In this document: positions 5,492 through 7,139 of the stretch, piece by piece
Layout: every line of letters begins with the position of its first letter
Numbering within the stretch: position 1 is the first letter of the stretch
Assembly (NCBI GenBank): GCA_026647295.1
Contig: JAPKHB010000202.1
Span: 1-7,139 of the forward strand
From: Planctomycetota bacterium
GTDB lineage: Bacteria > Planctomycetota > PLA2 > JAEUHO01
Direction: 5' to 3'
Length of the DNA stretch: 7,139 nucleotides
Made by a program: the position numbers and the translations under genes
Notes under the pieces: generated by a model
Databases searched by the model: none
The model's input: the letters and a program-made list of their open reading frames with translations, nothing else
What the model was told of the DNA's origin: nothing

Positions 5492-5497
5492 TACGAT
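5492..5497 (+). promoter_or_regulatory. -10-like TACGAT before mrp
   Basis: TACGAT followed by GGG stands 24 bases before the mrp ATG, predicting a leader of about 17 bases that contains the Shine-Dalgarno. The hexamer is identical to that before the cupin gene. No -35 consensus is visible 16-18 bases upstream. Confidence 0.45.
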
Positions 5498-5512
5498 GGG
5501 CCGCCCCCTCCC

Positions 5513-5517
5513 GGAGG
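5513..5517 (+). promoter_or_regulatory. Ribosome binding site of mrp
   Basis: GGAGG lies four bases before the ATG at 5522 and fixes the start directly ahead of the conserved MIP18-type domain. Confidence 0.75.
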
Positions 5518-5521
5518 CCCC

Positions 5522-6613
5522 ATGGCCCTTTCCAACGAAGCCATCCTCTCGGCGCTGCGCTCGGTCGTGGACCCCGACCTGGGCCAGGACATCGTCAGCC
5601 TGGGGTTCGTGAAGAACCTGCGGGTGGCGGGCGGGCGGGTCGCCTTCGACCTGGAACTGACCACGCCGGCCTGCCCGGTGAAGGAACAGCTCCAGCGCCA
5701 GTGCGAGGAGGCCGTGCGGGCCCTCGGGGGAGTCAGCGAGGTGGCCGTGACGCTCTCCGCCCGGGTGCGCGGGCAGGCCGCGGCGGCGGGCCAGGGCAAC
5801 CCGGCCCCGGGCGTGCGCAACATCATCGCCGTGGGCGCGGGCAAGGGCGGCGTGGGCAAGAGCACCGTGGCCGTGAACCTCGCGATCGCCCTGCTCCAGG
5901 AGGGCGCCCGCGTCGGTCTGATGGACGCCGACGTGTACGGCCCGTCCATCCCCAAGATGCTCGGCGACGTGCGCCCGCCCACCGGGGCGGACCAGAACCA
6001 CATCGACCCCAACGTCGCCTACGGCCTCAAGACCATCTCGATGGGCCTCCTGCTCGACCCCGACCGGCCGATGATCGTGCGCGGCCCGATCGTCCACACG
6101 ATCGTGCGTCAGTTCCTCGGCGACGTGCAGTGGGGCGAGCTGGACTACCTGATCGTCGACCTTCCGCCGGGAACCGGGGACGTGGCGCTCTCCCTCGCGC
6201 AGAGCGCCCCCGTGACCGGCGCGGTCGTGGTCTCGACCCCGCAGGACGTGGCCCTCATCGACGTCCAGAAGGCCGTGAGCATGTTCCGTACGCTCAAGAT
6301 CCCGGTGCTCGGCCTGGTCGAGAACATGTCCTACTACCGCTGTCCGGCCTGCGGCAACGAGGACCAGATCTTCGGCCACGGCGGGGCGCGCGCCTGGGCC
6401 GAACGGCAGAAGATCCCCTTCCTGGGCGAGGTGCCGCTGCACGCCTCGGTGGCGGTGGGGGGGGACGCCGGCAAGCCGGCGCTCGAGGACGAGCGCACGC
6501 CCGAGCACGTGAGCGAGGCCTTCCGGGCGTGCGCGCGCGAACTGGCCCGCCATGTGAGCATGGCCGTGCACGCCCGCCCCGCGCAGCCGCTGATCCAGAT
6601 CCAGGGCCTTTGA
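5522..6613 (+). CDS. mrp: Mrp/ApbC iron-sulfur cluster carrier ATPase
   Basis: A 363-residue cytoplasmic P-loop ATPase of the Mrp/NBP35 family, which binds Fe-S clusters and passes them to apoproteins. An N-terminal MIP18 (DUF59) domain spans about residues 4-85, with VDPDLG (16-21) and the conserved cysteine 51 in TTPACP. The ATPase domain follows: deviant Walker A GKGGVGKS (107-114, signature K108 and Walker K113), switch I DADVYGPS (135-142), and Walker B/switch II region IVDLPPGTGD (211-220). The cluster-binding CPAC gives C274 and C277, preceded by VENMSYY (266-272). GGDAGKPA (313-320) is the usual C-terminal motif. All key residues are present and the length is typical. A run of eight G at 6457-6464 lies in frame within the conserved GGD. 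The gene converges on a minus-strand gene only 18 bases past its stop. Family members are often annotated as MRP, ApbC or NBP35-like. Confidence 0.96.
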   Translation: MALSNEAILSALRSVVDPDLGQDIVSLGFVKNLRVAGGRVAFDLELTTPACPVKEQLQRQCEEAVRALGGVSEVAVTLSARVRGQAAAAGQGNPAPGVRNIIAVGAGKGGVGKSTVAVNLAIALLQEGARVGLMDADVYGPSIPKMLGDVRPPTGADQNHIDPNVAYGLKTISMGLLLDPDRPMIVRGPIVHTIVRQFLGDVQWGELDYLIVDLPPGTGDVALSLAQSAPVTGAVVVSTPQDVALIDVQKAVSMFRTLKIPVLGLVENMSYYRCPACGNEDQIFGHGGARAWAERQKIPFLGEVPLHASVAVGGDAGKPALEDERTPEHVSEAFRACARELARHVSMAVHARPAQPLIQIQGL

Positions 6614-6626
6614 TCCGGGGGGGGCC

Positions 6627-6642
6627 CGGGGTCAGCGCCCCG
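6627..6642. terminator. Weak hairpin between convergent gene ends
   Basis: CGGGG (6627-6631) and CCCCG (6638-6642) can pair around a 6-base loop that includes the stop codon of the minus-strand gene. It could serve as a shared bidirectional terminator for mrp and the converging gene. The stem is short, has no T-run on either strand, and is of a kind expected by chance in such GC-rich DNA. Confidence 0.25.
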
Positions 6643-6829
6643 CGCGCGGGACCGCGAAGGGGACCTCGATCTCGGCGGGCACCTCGTAGCGGGCGCCGCG
6701 GACGGTGCCGCCCGGCGCGACGATCGCCTTGACCGCCCGGCCGCTGCTGTCCAGCTTCACGTGGTACTCGACGATCGCGCCGCGGGCGTCGCGGATGACC
6801 TCCCAGGCCTTCACCCGGCCGTCGTGGAC
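6632..6829 (-). CDS. C-terminal fragment of an unrecognised protein
   Basis: The last 65 codons of a minus-strand gene, ending in TGA at 6634-6632 and converging on mrp. Recognisable stretches are VHDGRVKAWEVIRDARG (1-17), EYHVKLDSSGRAVKAIVAPG (21-40) and the tail PAEIEVPFAVPRAGR (51-65). The alternating hydrophobic pattern suggests beta strands. No family is recognised. Codon use (nearly all G/C at third positions) matches the rest of the window up to about 6821-6830. Beyond that, the open frame continues to 7132, but this extension is antisense to a histidine kinase and has a different composition. The true N-terminal part is therefore judged to be missing, cut off by the junction. The break could lie about ten bases either side. 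Confidence 0.6.
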   Translation of the reverse strand, partial: VHDGRVKAWEVIRDARGAIVEYHVKLDSSGRAVKAIVAPGGTVRGARYEVPAEIEVPFAVPRAGR

Positions 6830-6842
6830 AAAGACATCGACC
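6821..6842. other. Composition and coding-strand breakpoint
   Basis: To the left, the minus strand encodes a GC-rich protein tail. To the right, the plus strand encodes a mid-GC histidine kinase core. Both genes are truncated here, with no spacer, start codon, repeat or target duplication visible. The exact base cannot be fixed because codons on both sides remain plausible for about 20 bases. Confidence 0.65.
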
Positions 6843-7139
6843 AATTCGTTGCGGCGATTGAGGAGGAAATTCATCGCGCCAAACGCCAGGTCGATAACAC
6901 GCTGCTGCTCAGCGACCGCACGCGCGAACACGTGGAGTATGTTTTCAAATCCGGTTTTTTGCGCGAAGTGGTGGAAAACTGCGCCGCCGCCTATCGTCTG
7001 CGCGCCCTGGAGCGCGGACTGCGCCTGATCATCAAGGACAGCGTCAAGCATTTGCCGCGGCTGGAATTCGACCGCGGCAAGATGGAGCAGGCCTTCACCA
7101 ACCTGATCGACAACGCAGTGAAATATTCCCATTCCAACC
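6830..7139 (+). CDS. Internal fragment of a sensor histidine kinase, foreign to the rest of the window
   Basis: The frame with codons beginning at 6830 stays open to the right edge and reads as a two-component sensor kinase core. It runs from DQFVAAIEEEIHRAKRQVDN (residues 4-23 of the fragment), resembling the second dimerisation helix, to FLREVVENC, then LEFDRGKMEQAF, and the N box NLIDNAVKYSHSN, an ATP-binding motif of the HATPase domain. The phospho-acceptor histidine box, any sensor domain and a start codon are all absent upstream, because the sequence switches there to the end of another gene. The D, F and G boxes would lie beyond the right edge. Hand-counted G+C from 6831 is about 57%, with codons such as TTT, AAA, GTT and ATT that the neighbouring genes avoid. 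A chimeric contig end is the likeliest explanation; a real insertion or rearrangement is the alternative. Confidence 0.75.

Noticed and set aside
4663..6012. Minus-strand frame of 449 codons opposite elbB and mrp.
   Set aside because: It is antisense to two proteins with complete family motifs, has low-information Arg/Pro/Ala/Ser composition, and lacks any domain.
6457..6464. Eight-G run in mrp as a frameshift.
   Set aside because: The frame is intact across it and encodes the conserved GGDAGKP motif, so no error or slippage needs to be invoked.
5171..6571. Minus-strand frame of 466 codons rich in His, Gly and Val, opposite mrp.
   Set aside because: It is the reverse frame of a fully conserved Mrp; the His richness comes from reverse-reading GTG codons. 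No motif is seen.
6632..7132. A single 166-residue minus-strand protein.
   Set aside because: Its first 100 or so residues are the exact antisense of a histidine kinase core and differ in composition from the rest. Only the last 65 residues fit the local genome.

Overview
The window is very GC-rich bacterial DNA: sample lines counted by hand are about 73-77% G+C, and third codon positions are almost all G or C. It holds five complete protein genes, the C-terminal end of a sixth, and a foreign-looking fragment at the right edge. The sequence alone does not name a phylum. The gene content (fused membrane/spermidine-synthase-like/TPR protein, MobA-like nucleotidyltransferase, cupin, ElbB, Mrp with an N-terminal MIP18 domain) fits a free-living, probably environmental, high-GC bacterium. 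No rRNA, tRNA, CRISPR array, insertion sequence, phage gene or replication origin was seen. No gap between genes exceeds about 125 bases.

Layout. Bases 1-94 are non-coding as far as can be seen. Two genes then lie on the minus strand and are transcribed leftward: a MobA/MocA-like NTP transferase (4204-3524), followed by a 1,107-residue multi-domain membrane protein (3418-95). A short divergent control region (4205-4290) separates them from three plus-strand genes: a small cupin (4291-4632), ElbB (4720-5400) and the Mrp/ApbC iron-sulfur carrier ATPase (5522-6613). Converging on mrp from the right is the C-terminal end of an unrecognised minus-strand protein (6632 to about 6829).

From about 6830 to the right edge the base composition falls to about 57% G+C by hand count. 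The coding strand switches to plus, and the reading frame encodes the middle of a sensor histidine kinase, from the second dimerisation helix to the ATPase N box. Two truncated genes abut head-on at the same point with a composition step. This is best read as a chimeric assembly junction, or less likely a real recombination point.

Regulation. Every complete gene has a TANNNT hexamer (-10-like) just before it, although such hexamers are rare in this GC-rich background. The two minus-strand genes have it only 7-8 bases before the start codon and lack a convincing Shine-Dalgarno site, which suggests leaderless mRNAs. The three plus-strand genes have a clear GGAGG. The NTP transferase and cupin genes appear to share a bidirectional promoter with -10 elements overlapping by two bases. 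GC hairpins and a 22-bp perfect palindrome fill the short spacers.

The genes do not form an obvious single pathway. They look like separately promoted housekeeping and accessory genes. No convincing novel multi-gene system is visible. The most unusual items are the right-edge junction, the shared divergent promoter with its palindrome, and the large fusion protein whose spermidine-synthase-like domain has lost the catalytic acidic motif.
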